Made by a program: the position numbers and the translations under genes. A DNA stretch of 64,000 nucleotides. Source: Tomocerus qinae. Taxonomy: Eukaryota; Arthropoda; Collembola; Entomobryomorpha; Tomoceridae. Position 1 is the stretch's first letter, and every line of letters starts with the position of its first letter. The notes below the pieces were generated by a model that saw only the letters and a list, made by a program, of their open reading frames with translations, did no database searches and had not been told where the DNA came from. Positions 1 through 12,800 of the stretch are shown piece after piece. The stretch is from positions 20,150,001-20,214,000 of the forward strand of contig CM034548.1 in the NCBI GenBank assembly GCA_020055645.1, in the 5' to 3' direction.

Positions 1-32
1 TAGTTGAGTCTAATTCTGTTTTTGTTGATTAG

Positions 33-3000
33 GCCCGTTGGACAAAGCTTGTCGTAACCAGAAGTGTATTGACCCATGTCCCGGAAGCTGTGCTGGTCAG
101 TAAAATAATTTGAATATAGTTTAATACAATTTCATTTGTTGAATTAGTAATGAACACCATAAATTCCTTTGGTATTTATTCTTACCTAACCTTGCATCAG
201 AAAGTAATGTAGGCAATGTAATTTTTACAGCTGAAGCCCACTGCAAAGTTCATCAACACAGTCCAATCTGCTCATGTCCTGTTGATCACACCGGAGATCC
301 TTTCTATAGATGCACTCGTATTCCTCGTAAGTGTCTGCACTTGTGAAATAATTATGTAGTCAAATATTTGGAGCAACAAGGTAAATGTAATTAATTCAAT
401 ATTTACTTTAGCTGTTGTACCTGTTGTCCCTACGTTTATACCCCCGAGACAATCAGTCAACCCATGTGAACCTAACCCTTGTAAGTCAAGTTATTTTATG
501 GCTATTTACACGATATTATAGATTAACTACTATAATCATTACCATATCCGGAATTAACATAAAGTTGAAGAACTTGAAAGATTACTAAGACTAGATCCAC
601 CGCTAACAGGGACGGGGCGAACTGTCACATGTCACAGACATAATTAAAAATGAAGGTATTTAATGCTACTATATAGCTAGTTACATTGACGAGGTATTTC
701 AGTTTTGAAAGCACTCAGACAATGGAAAACCCGCCTAAAAGAAATTCGGATTTTTTTAATTATAAAATTACTGCTTAAGAAAATGCATGTTATTTTTGCT
801 TAATAAAATTTTTAGGTGTATAGGTCACCATTTTTGATTATAAACCTATTTTGAAAATTTCGTAGATTTAATTTTTTTAAATCGTTTTAAAATTCATGCC
901 ACCGTATTGGCAACGTACTTCTCAATTACACAAATTTTGACACTTGCATCGGATAGAAAACGTATGGTTATGATATAGTTGGACCTATAAAAAGTTATGT
1001 AATCGAAGAGTGTCACTGCTAAAAAAACGTCTGAAAATGTGACTATAGGTATAGCAGGTGACCAAGGATACAATATATATACATTCTATCCTTGGCTACA
1101 TGTTATAGCCAAGCTTGTTTGAATTTCGAGCGAAAAACAAGATTGTCTTCGTCAAGAAAGCATTTACTACCGAAGCGCAGCTAGTTGGATAGATTCATTT
1201 GGAAACCGTCCTAAATAAATACTTAATTTTGTGATTCAGGTGGACCCAACTCCGAATGTCGATCAACTCGCGAAGTACCAACTTGTAGTTGTAGACCGGG
1301 ATATTTCGGAACACCACCTCAATGTCGCCCTGAGTGTACAGTTCATTCTGAATGCTCAAGCGTCCTTGCTTGTGTCCAAAATCGTTGTATAGATCCATGT
1401 AACGGAGCTTGTTCAGGCACTGCAGGTTAGAATTTCATCTTTATTTTTTATATTTGCCAAATCCCATTGGTTTTAAAACTATATAATTTGCTTTCTTTTT
1501 TCAGAATGTAGAGTTTTGAACCACAACCCTATTTGTACTTGTCCCCATGGAACAGAAGGTAAAAAATAATTATTAACTAACCCTAAAATTGGTTCAAGTT
1601 ATTGTTCAACTTGAAATATCATTTTTTTATGTGTAGGAAATCCATTCACTGGATGCTATCAAAAGCCCATCCGGCAAGAAGTAACCACAAGACCATATCA
1701 AGATCCTTGTCAAGTAGATCCCTGTGGAATTAATGCAATTTGCGAACGCTCAGGCCAAACTTCATCATGCAAATGCTTACCTGAAATGTTTGGAAATCCT
1801 AGAGTTATGTGCCGACCTGAATGCGTCCTTAATAGTGACTGTAAGTAAAAGGAGAAATGTGTAATAATGTCTTACTTTATTATTCCCTAATGTTAATGTT
1901 TATTGTCGTAGGTCCCTCTGATAAGGCGTGTGTCAATAATAAATGCACTGATCCATGTGTGAATACATGTGGTCACGAAGCTCGTTGTTCTGTGCGAAAC
2001 CACATCCCCATCTGCACATGCCCTGCAGGATATGTAAATTACTTCTTCAATTAATTAATCGATTTGAAGTATCAGTAAGTCATTCCATACTAAACTTGTC
2101 AATTTTATTAGGTTGGTGATGCATTTGTACATTGTCGACTCGCACCGAGAGCACCACCACCAACTCCCGCTCCAATTAGAAGGGATCCATGCGCCGTTAG
2201 TCCATGTAAGGAAAATAAGCTAATTTTTTATTTCTATTTATGTTAATTAATTACGATATGTAATTTAATACATTTTGAAAAATATTTTTGTAGGTGGCCC
2301 ATACAGTCAATGTAGAGATTATAACGGACAAGCCAGTTGCTCTTGCCTTGCTGGTTATTTTGGTAATACAGTCTCGATAATCTTACTACCTTTAAAATGT
2401 TGAACAAATTATGAAGTTTACAGCATTATTTCCATTCAGAAGTCTAATGGGTGCTTTATTTTTCTAATTTTTTAGGAAATCCTCCAAATTGCCGACCTGA
2501 GTGCCTGGTCAACTCCGATTGTCCTCTACACTTGTCTTGCCAGAATGAAAAATGTATAGACCCATGCGTTGGAAGCTGCGGACATTTAGCAAGTGCGTAA
2601 AGGCAACAATTTCCCTTACTTTTGAATCTAAAATATCTGAGATTTTGAAATCTAACTATTAATTTCGTTTCTACAGCATGCCGAGTTCAAAATCACAATC
2701 CAATCTGTGCCTGCCCACCTAATTATGTCGGAGATCCATTCTATCAATGCAGAGGTAACTAAAATTAAAGCATATATGGAGTAAAGTCTATTAATAATTC
2801 ACAATCAATAATAATAATAATTTCGAAACAGTTATTGAACGAGCACCCGCTCCACCACCTCGAAAACATGATCCCTGCTTAGGTGAGCCATGTGGCCAGA
2901 ACGCAAGATGCGAAAACATCAATGATAGAGCTCAGTGCACGTGTTTGCCTGGATATACCTTCGGTTCCCCGCCTAATTGCAGACCCGAGTGTGTCGTCAA

Positions 3001-6000
3001 TCCTGATTGTCCCAGACATTTGGCTTGCACTAGAAACAAGTGTGAAGATCCGTGCTTAAACGCCTGCGGCCACCTTGCCATTTGTTCTGTTGTTAATCAT
3101 TCTCCTATATGTTCTTGTCCCAGCGGTTATGAAGGTATGGAGTTTCACAAATTACATTGTCATTTAACGTGTAATTAAAATATCACCGGAAACTAATTAA
3201 ATATATTTTTTGTGATATTATAGGTAATGCTTTTACTTACTGCCGGGCCATTCCACCGCCACCTCCTCCAACGCCACAGAGGGAGAAGCCAATTCCGTGC
3301 CAACCTTCCAACTGTGGGGAAAATGCTATTTGCACTCCTCGAGGAGACCATGCTTTATGTTCCTGTCCCGAATATTATGTAATTACATACAAAAACAACG
3401 AAAGTTTTATATTTACAATTACCATATGCTTAGTAATAGTAGTATTAACCCGGGCACAAAATTTCATAAAATTTCTTTAATTTTGAAGTATGGAGATCCC
3501 TATGTTCGTTGCCGGCCGGTTTGCCTGGTCAACTCAGATTGTCCATCCGATCGGTACTGCTATAAAAATATTCGCTGTGATGATCCATGCAAAGGAGCAT
3601 GCGGTAAATTTTCAAATTAATTTATCTATATACTCTTGAAGTTAATCATGTTACGTTTATATTACATTTTGGCATTACTTTTTAATCAATATTATTCTTT
3701 AATTTTAAGGTACCAATGCCAATTGCTTAGCGCGTAATCATGCACCAGTCTGCAATTGTAATCCAGGATATACTGGTAAGTTGATTTTTAAATCATGTTG
3801 TAACATATTTTTTATAATTTTAGCTATCAATGACTATGATCCCGTTTTTTTCTTTTTCAGGTGATCCATTCTCCTATTGTCGCTTGATAGAAATTAGACA
3901 AGGTAAGTTCATCTACTTTAGCATTTAAAGCCGGTTAATAAATGCGTAATTCTTGTAATAATACTATGAATCTCATATTGCATTTTTTATTAATTTTTTA
4001 GAACCACCGAAACCACAAAATCCATGCTTCCCATCACCTTGTGGTAAATTTAATCTTTGCATTCTACATTCAAATCCTGGTAAAGTTAATTTACATGTTA
4101 CTAAGTTATCGATTATTTTTATGTAGGTGCAAACGCAAACTGCCATGTAGAAAACGGACGAGGAATTTGCAAATGTCTTCCTGAATATCACGTACGACAA
4201 AATACCATAAAAATGGATATGAATATTACTAAAAATGTTATCTTATAATCATATTTTAAATGGCATTATGTGGTTAACAGGGCGACCCGTACGTGCAGTG
4301 CAGACCGGAATGTGTTAGTGATGATGACTGTGATAGAAGCAAAGCTTGTGTCCGTAACAAATGTATCGATCCTTGTCGGAACGGTTTATGTGGATATCGT
4401 GCTATTTGCGATGTGAGAAATCACAGAGCAATGTGCAGATGTCCAGAAGAGTTGACTGGCGATGCTTTTGTTCAGTGTGTGGATATTCCAGTTCGTAAGT
4501 GCAAACACATCCTTAAAGCTGTGTACAACTAAACAAATATTTAAAGATTTCATGATTTCTTCTTTATTAGGCAAACCAACTCCCGAACCGATTATTGACC
4601 CTTGTCAGCCAAGTCCATGTGGAATTAACGCCCGGTGTCAAGGAAGACCTGGTTCCAGACATGCAACTTGCACTTGTCCACCCGACCTTATGTATGGCAG
4701 TCCTTATGTGGAATGTAAACCAGAATGTACGGTCAATTCTGACTGTTCTCTTCATTTGGCTTGTATCGGACAAAAATGCAAGGACCCTTGCCCCAACTTC
4801 TGTGGAATTAATGCTTTGTGCACAGTAACAAGTCACCAACCCAGATGTAATTGTTACCCAGGAATGGAAGGTCAGTTTTTTACAAACGCTGCTTCATAGC
4901 TTTAAAAGTTGGTATAGTGTTAACAATATAATATTATTTTGAATATAGGCAATGCATATGAGCGCTGCTACACTCGAGTTGTGAAACCGAAACCTGAATG
5001 CGAGGTAGACTCCGATTGCCCGACTGATAAGGCTTGCTCTAATAATGTGTGTCGAAATCCTTGTGAAGTTACCATTTGTGCAAGAAATGCAGAATGTCAA
5101 GCAAGAAATCATCGTGCTACTTGTTCATGCCCAGAAAGATATCCTGTCGGAGATCCTCAAACATCTTGTCGGCAACGTGAGTCTCAAATATTATGGCATT
5201 TATCTTTTTCGACACTTTTAGATATAAACTGACTCAATGTTTTTCTCCAGTGGGATGTAGTTCTGATTCTGAATGTGATTACGACAAATCTTGCATCAAT
5301 CGTGATTGTGTCAACCCATGCATCTATGATCGGTGTGGAGTCGGAGCTGAATGTCGAGCCGCAAATCATCGTTCTCAGTGCTACTGCCCTGAGAAATTCC
5401 GCGGAAATCCTCGAGTCCAGTGTGAAAGACCAGAATGTCAAACTGACCAAGAATGTCCATTCCATTTGGCTTGCAGACAAGAAAGATGCGTGGATCCATG
5501 CAATTGCGCCCCACAGGCCAAATGTACAGTGTTTAACCATCAACCTTCCTGTCACTGTCCAGCTGGAACAACAGGAAATCCCACTGTCCGTTGTACAGAG
5601 AGTAAGACTGATACAATTATGGAATAAATTGTTGATCTAAAAAGCTTCGTATCCATTTCATAAAGTTTATATTGTATATCTTTTATTGTTTTAGTTCCCA
5701 AACCTGCTCCAGAGCCAAGATATGAATGCAAACAAGGTAAATATCTATGAATAAATGAATTTATAAATGTAAAGGTAAATTTCATTAAAAATTATGAAAA
5801 TTAATGCATTATTTACTAATTTCAGATGGAGATTGTCCTAGTCGACTTGCTTGTATCGAGCACAGATGTAGCGACCCTTGTGCCTATGGTCAACCTTGTG
5901 GTATTAACGCAGTTTGCTCCGTGGAAAATACATTGCCAAATAGGTTGATGACTTGTATCTGCCTACCTGGTTACAATGGAAATGCCCGCGTTGAATGCAA

Positions 6001-9000
6001 ATTACGTAAGTTACTTTCAATTTTAGAACATAGTTACAAATTGATGAAAACAAAAACATTAAAAAACCATTTAATCTCAAATAATAATGAACACGTGACA
6101 ATTCTAACAAATGTTTTACAGATCTTACATTCAATGAACAATTATGCACTAATTGCTAATAATTATTTCAGCTCGACATCCACTAACAGTGATATACAAC
6201 ATGATACTAATTGCACCACATCACTCATCGCCACTCAACATTTCATATTCAATTACAGATTTAAAATATGTGTGACAACAAAGAGTCGTATGAATGTGTG
6301 AATGATATGTCTTTAGTTTAGTTGTTAAGATCTTAGGAATAGTTTCGTCAAACGTTTGTCATTTTTTCTGACCATTCTTAAAAACTTATATTTAACATTT
6401 TTGAACAATATTGAAGTGTCAATATTGGAAATAACAAAATTTAATACAATTTAACCAAAGTTTTATATAGAATGGGCAGGGGACTTGGCAATAGTGGAGA
6501 TTCGACAAAAACTATAACTTAATTTATTCAATACAGAGCCTATCGAGCAACCTGGGTGCAAATCTGATTCAGAATGTTCAGACCGTGAGTCGTGCCGAAA
6601 CCGTGAATGTATCAATCCGTGCAGAGTCGCCAATCCATGTGGTCAGAATGCAGAGTGTGAGGTTATTCGTCATAATGCTCAATGTCGCTGTCCCGAGGGA
6701 CTTTATATTGGTAAGATATTTATTTTTGGAGACTTGTCTAAAACATCCAGTCGTAAAATATTTAGAATTCTGATAGTGGTATAACTTAAAGTCAATGAGA
6801 TAAAAATTAACCAGAAAGTTTAATTTATTTACAGGTGATCCGTACCACAGCTGCAATGCAGGTAAACTATTTTGTCATTTTGTAATAATAGTATTTGTAA
6901 TTGACTTGAGTAATTTTTAACACTTAATTTAGTATGTAGTCTCACATGTGTATAGACACACTTACTAATCATGAGCATACGTAATTATATGTATGTTTGC
7001 ATAATTTATTAACATTTTAACAATGGCTTTTTGCATGATATTATCAATTGGGCTCACCTGCTCACACCACTCATCATTGTCTACAAATCCTGACATTTAT
7101 ACTCTGAACATCAATAATAATGGAACATATCGCGTCACCGAACACGCACGCACTCCGCACTCACAACTCTCAACGCACTTTCACTAACTACTTTTACTAC
7201 CGACGGCATAGCTGTACCAAGACCTGGAAGGCAATGCGTAGCCGACATCGACTGCAACAATATAAATGCTTGTCTGGACAGTCGTTGTCAAAATCCTTGT
7301 TTTGTTGCTAACCCATGTCCTAAAACAGCTATATGTAAACCGTTTGAACATAGACCATACTGCATGTGTCCCCCAGGGACATATGCAATGGACGGAAATT
7401 CGGCTATGGAATGTGTCTCAGGTACACTATACATAATTATATCACACACTTTCACACAGCAAAACAATCAATCACCGCCCATCCACACACAACCTTGTAC
7501 AGTTTCAAATCTCCACTCCCCCACCCACTACCTTTCCTTCTACTAATAACAGTAAAAACTCATAAATTATTATGGCATTTATATTTGTGCGAATTCAATC
7601 CTAGTATTGCTTATCTAATCCTTAGTCGTATCACGCTTCTGTAGAGTAGATTGTTGGGGGGATTAATCCATTCTCAAGTTAAATAGATTCACACTTGAAT
7701 TGTTCATTGAATTTTATAGCCACAACTCCACAATGTACGGTAGACTCCGATTGTTCTACTACAGAAGCCTGTGTTACTCAAGTGTGCAGAGATCCTTGTC
7801 TACTTCAAAATCCATGTGGAGAAAGTGCAGGTAAAATTAGCTGAAGGAATACACTCCAAAAAGAACTGCAAAGCTCAGTGGTACAGTACTACATTAATTG
7901 GTTTTTTATATCTAATAGTGTGCAGAACTAGAGCACATAGACCAATGTGCAACTGTCCTGATGGCTGGGCCGGAAATCCACAAATTAGATGCTACAAACG
8001 TGAGTGAAATAATTTTTTGACTCATGAATATTTAAATTTGTTTTAGTTAGTATTCTAAATACATTATGTTTGGCAATTTTCAGCGGAATGTACCCAAGAT
8101 AGTGAATGTCCTCAAGACAGACAATGTATATCTGAAAAATGTGTTGACCCTTGTGTCTATGGCCGAAGTCAGTGTCCACCAACATCTCGCTGTCGCGCTG
8201 TAGCCCATCGGGGACAATGCTACTGCCCAGTAGGAACCCAAGGAAACCCAACCGTTTCTTGTGTATCTGTTGGCTGTCAATCTGATAATGACTGCGGGGA
8301 ATCTGAAACTTGTGATCCGATCAACAGAGTTTGTCGCGAAGTGTGCCGACCAACAACTTGTGCTCAAAGAGCATTCTGTAGAGGTCAAAATCATCAACCG
8401 ATTTGCTCTTGTCCTTCAGGAACCTCGGGAGATCCTTATGTCCGTTGTGAACGTAAGCTAACTTCTCTTCTAACAAAATTACTAAAATTTTCAAGGTCTG
8501 AATTTTAAAGTGGTTATTTTGGTCTAATAGCTATCCGAGTACAGCCTCCATCACCAATTCAGAAGGAATGTGAAGTTGATGCTCACTGTGCTACTTTATT
8601 AACTTGTGTCAATGGAAATTGTGTGGATCCATGCTCCAGTGGACATCCTTGCAGCCCAACTCAAGAATGTCGAGTCATGGACTCCTTGCCCTTCCGTTCA
8701 ATTGTTTGTCAATGTCCTCCTGATACTACTGTCAACAGAAATGGAGAATGTATCAAAATAGGTCAGTATTTTTATAGGAGACATCAAATTAATTATTATA
8801 GTTCTTCAGCTACAAAACTAATCCTTTTTATTTGGGCTACGTAGTTGCTGAGCAAACTCCTCAATGTAAATCCGATTCTGAATGTCAAATAACCGAAAGA
8901 TGTATGCGCGGCAGTTGTGTTGAAGCTTGTCTTTTGGAATCCTGTGGTGTCAATGCTCTTTGCAAATCCGTCAACCACCAAGCCATTTGCACATGTGCTC

Positions 9001-12000
9001 CAGGATATTCCGGTAAATAGAATTTAGAAATAATTATTAGCTGAAAATGAGCAACTTATTTAACCATTCACTCATTTATAAAATTAATTTTAGGCTATAC
9101 TTACCAAATCTTGAAAATTACATTTTTAAACCATAATTTTTTTTATTTTTTGCAGGAAATCCAAGAATCGAATGCAAAGGTAAGAAATGGTTCCCAAAAG
9201 GGTGTAAAAATTGGAAAGATTATTCCATAATATTATTTAGCATTGAAAAATGAAGGTATAGTTGCTTAGATGATGAATTGAATTCTAAGTAAAAGTAATG
9301 ATGTTGTGATGTAGTTGATCAAGTACCAATTCGGTATGAGTGTACCACGAACGACGATTGTTCTTATTCTGAAGCGTGTCGCAATAGAGCTTGTATCAAT
9401 CCCTGCACAATTGAAAAGTGCTCGGACTCTGCGGTTTGTCATGTAGAGAATCATTATCCAATGTGTCGCTGTTTGCGTGGCCAAATCGGGGACCCGAGAG
9501 TGGAATGCAAATATCCTTCTCCTCGTAAGCTTCCTTCCCCTCTCTGAATTTTTGTAAATGATATTTCCAGGAAATTCAACAGCGTATTTCATGTCAATTC
9601 TTATATTCGAATTAAATAGCGCCAAGACCGGTAGGTTGTTCGTCTAATTCGGAGTGTCCATCCGATCGAGCTTGTGTCAATAGACAATGTGTAGACCCCT
9701 GTAGTTGTGGACCGTCCAGCACTTGTAAAGTTATCAATCATTACGCCACATGTAATTGCCTCCCAGGCTACAGTGGAAATCCAAATACTGGATGCTTCCA
9801 ACGTAAGACTGTCATCTTGAAAACTTCATGCTTCACTAACAACTCTGTCGCTCAAATTCTTCTCTCTATTTCTTTTATTTTACATTTTTCCACTCACTGC
9901 ATGAAAGCATGAGCACTTGTAACCTTTCTGTCATTACACCTTGAAACTTTTCTTTGTACCTTTAATTTTTGATAATTCAAAATCCACCTTCTCTCTCCAT
10001 TACTAAATACTTTCTGAATTCTTGATATTCATGTCAATCTATAATTTTCAAAATTTGGGCACAGTTGGATGCAACAATGACTTCGAGTGTGCAGATTCCC
10101 AACAGTGCCATAATAGACAATGCGTGGACGCATGCAAACTCAACAATCCATGTGCAATTAATGCTCAATGTCATGCAATTTCGCACCGTCAAGTTTGCAA
10201 ATGTCCTCCTGGCTATGAGGGAGACTCATTTGTCAGATGTGAACCAGTCGGCTGCCGCACTCATTCTGATTGTCCATCTAATCGTGTCTGTATCGATAAA
10301 AACTGTGTCAACCCATGCTTGTATGATAATCGTTGCGCATCCAATGCGGAATGTATTCCAAGAAATCATGCAGCAATTTGCAGATGTCCAGACAATCTGG
10401 TAAGTTGTATTTGAAGATAAACAAACATGATAAACCTCTTTTTATTGGGAAGTCACATTTATGTTTATTTACATAGCCTCGTGGAAATCCATTCTCATTC
10501 TGCGAGCGTCTGGAAGTTGTTGCTCCACCTCCGGAATGCACTCAAGATTATGACTGTGCCAGTGGCTTGGCTTGTATTAATGACCGTTGTGTGAATCCTT
10601 GCCACGAAATTGGTCCGTGTGACTCCAGTGCCAAATGTATAGTTGTGGACTCCACTCCAGTGCGAACCATGATGTGCGTGTGTCCGGACAACTGGGCTCC
10701 AGATGAAAATGGCCAATGTAGACCAATTCCCTCGCAAGTGGTTGATCCTGGATGTGCAAGTGACAGCGAATGTCCCAGCACAGAGGCTTGTATCAACAGA
10801 GTATGCAGAGATCCTTGTGACTGTGGAAGAAATGCTTTCTGCACTGTGCGAAATCACCGACCCATTTGCAGTTGCAAAGAAGGAATGGAAGGAAATGCTA
10901 ATTTGGCTTGTTACCCTGTGGGCTGTCGCTCTGACTCCGAATGCGACCGAGACAAGGCTTGTATCAGTGGAGAATGTGTCAATCCTTGTTTACTGGATCA
11001 AACTTGTGGAAGAAATGCGGAATGGTATTGAACTATTTACCTGTAAATATATAATTTGATTTGTCTATGCAAAATGATATTAATTTAATGAATTTTAAAT
11101 AGTTTTGTGCCAAATCACCGAGCGGAATGCAGATGCAAAGTTGGATTCAGAGGAACAAACCCTTACGAAGCTTGCTACATTATCGGATGCAGAGCTGACT
11201 CAGACTGTCCTTCCAACAAAGCTTGTATTAACTCGGATTGTGTCAGTCCTTGTCTTAATAGAAATCCATGTGCCCCTACAAATTCTGAATGTATTGATCA
11301 AGATCACCAAGCTATATGCAAATGTCGCGTTGGATACATAGGTATGTCATCAAATTCCATTTATCCTACTTCCAATGTCGCCAGACTAAAGAATTATTTT
11401 ACTTACACATTTGTTTTGAATATTCTAGGTCATCCATATTTTGCGTGCGACCCAGAACCGCAACCTGAATGCCTTGTTGACGGTGATTGTGCTAGTCAGT
11501 TAGCTTGTCTTGACGATGTTTGTCAGAACCCTTGTAAAGTCATTGATCCTTGCACCGTTCCTTCCGAGTGCCGTGTTATTGACACTACACCACTCCGCAC
11601 TATGATCTGTCGCTGTCCTGATGGTTATGTCGGTGGTAGCAATGCAAACATCACGTGTCGACCTGTTGAACCAATTAAGACGCTTGGATGTACTGCAGAC
11701 CACGAATGTGATTCCCAACAAGCTTGTTTCAATGGAATTTGCAGAAATCCTTGCCAATGTGCAGCCAATGCCCAATGCAAAATTATCAATCATAAACCTT
11801 ACTGCTCTTGTGAAGATGGGTATGAAGGAAACCCATTGTATGGATGTTATCCAGGTTCGAACAATTTACTCATATTCACAATAGCTTTTTTGTTTGCTAT
11901 GTTTATTGTTACCTAGACTCAATATAATTTACATTTCATCCTTTTACAGTTGGATGCAGAGCAAATTCAGACTGTCCCACAACACACGCTTGCGTCAATA

Positions 12001-12800
12001 GAAACTGCGAACCTGTTTGTGCACCATCCCCCAGACCACCTTGTGCAGTTACAGCAACTTGTCATGGAATTGCCCACACTGCAATTTGCAGATGTCCCGT
12101 CGGTGCCAGAGGTAATTTATAATTTCTGTTTCCAAGTCCAATTTAGACATTTTTATTTAATTATAACACTTTCTGACGCTGGTTTTAAAAATTTGCAGGA
12201 GATCCACTTGTTTCTTGTATATCAATTGGCTGTGAAGCAAACGACGAATGTCCAGGCGACAAAGCTTGTTATAATGGTCGTTGCGAAAGCCCATGTGGAA
12301 TTAACGATCTTTGTAAAACTCCATCGGAATGTAGAGTGTATTCTCACAATGCTAATTGTACTTGTCCTCCTGGATTCGAAGGTTCTAGAGGAACTAGCTG
12401 TCAACAGGGTATTTCTTGCTTTATCCTTCAAATTCTGTTTCTGTACTCAGTTTCTTTCAAAAAGTATTCAAATGCTTCTTACACTGATCCATTTATACCA
12501 TTTGTGATCATGTATGAATTACGCCTTTTCTATTCTATAAGAACTTCTAATTTTCTATCCGTCTTGATTCCACTTACTGATTTTATATGTTGTATACAGT
12601 TAAAATAGGATGTCAGAGTGACTCTGAATGTCCATCGGGACTGGCGTGCATAAACGCTGATTGTAAGAATCCTTGCTACGAGGGAAAACCTTGTGGCATT
12701 AATGCCGACTGCAGAGTATTGGACACTCTCCCTGTCCGTACTATGATTTGTGAATGCCTCCCTGGTTACCGCGGCGATGCCGCCATTCGTTGTAACTTAC
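33..12800 (+). other. dpy: dumpy EGF/DPY tandem module region (exons 1-42 of the window)
   Basis: Repeated cysteine modules. A DPY-type unit (D-x-D-C...A-C...C-x-D/N-P-C) is followed by an EGF unit of form CGxNAxCxxxNHxPxCxCPxGYxGNPxxxC. The G-(N/D)-P turn marks nearly every EGF end. Short proline-rich spacers (for example exons 8, 12 and 13) separate some units. Several modules carry a variant seen in exons 24, 31, 37, 39 and 42, where the second EGF loop contains a DTLPVRTMIC-like stretch instead of NHxPxC. Most exons correspond to half, one or two modules. Confidence 0.9.

Noticed and set aside
4041-4043. Alternative dumpy donor at 4041 instead of 4044
   Set aside because: It would give PCANANC; the donor at 4044 gives PCGANANC, matching the usual CGxNAxC module.
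5804-6301. 165-codon frame apparently extending a dumpy exon to 6301
   Set aside because: Module similarity ends at the donor at 6006; the rest is intron read-through.
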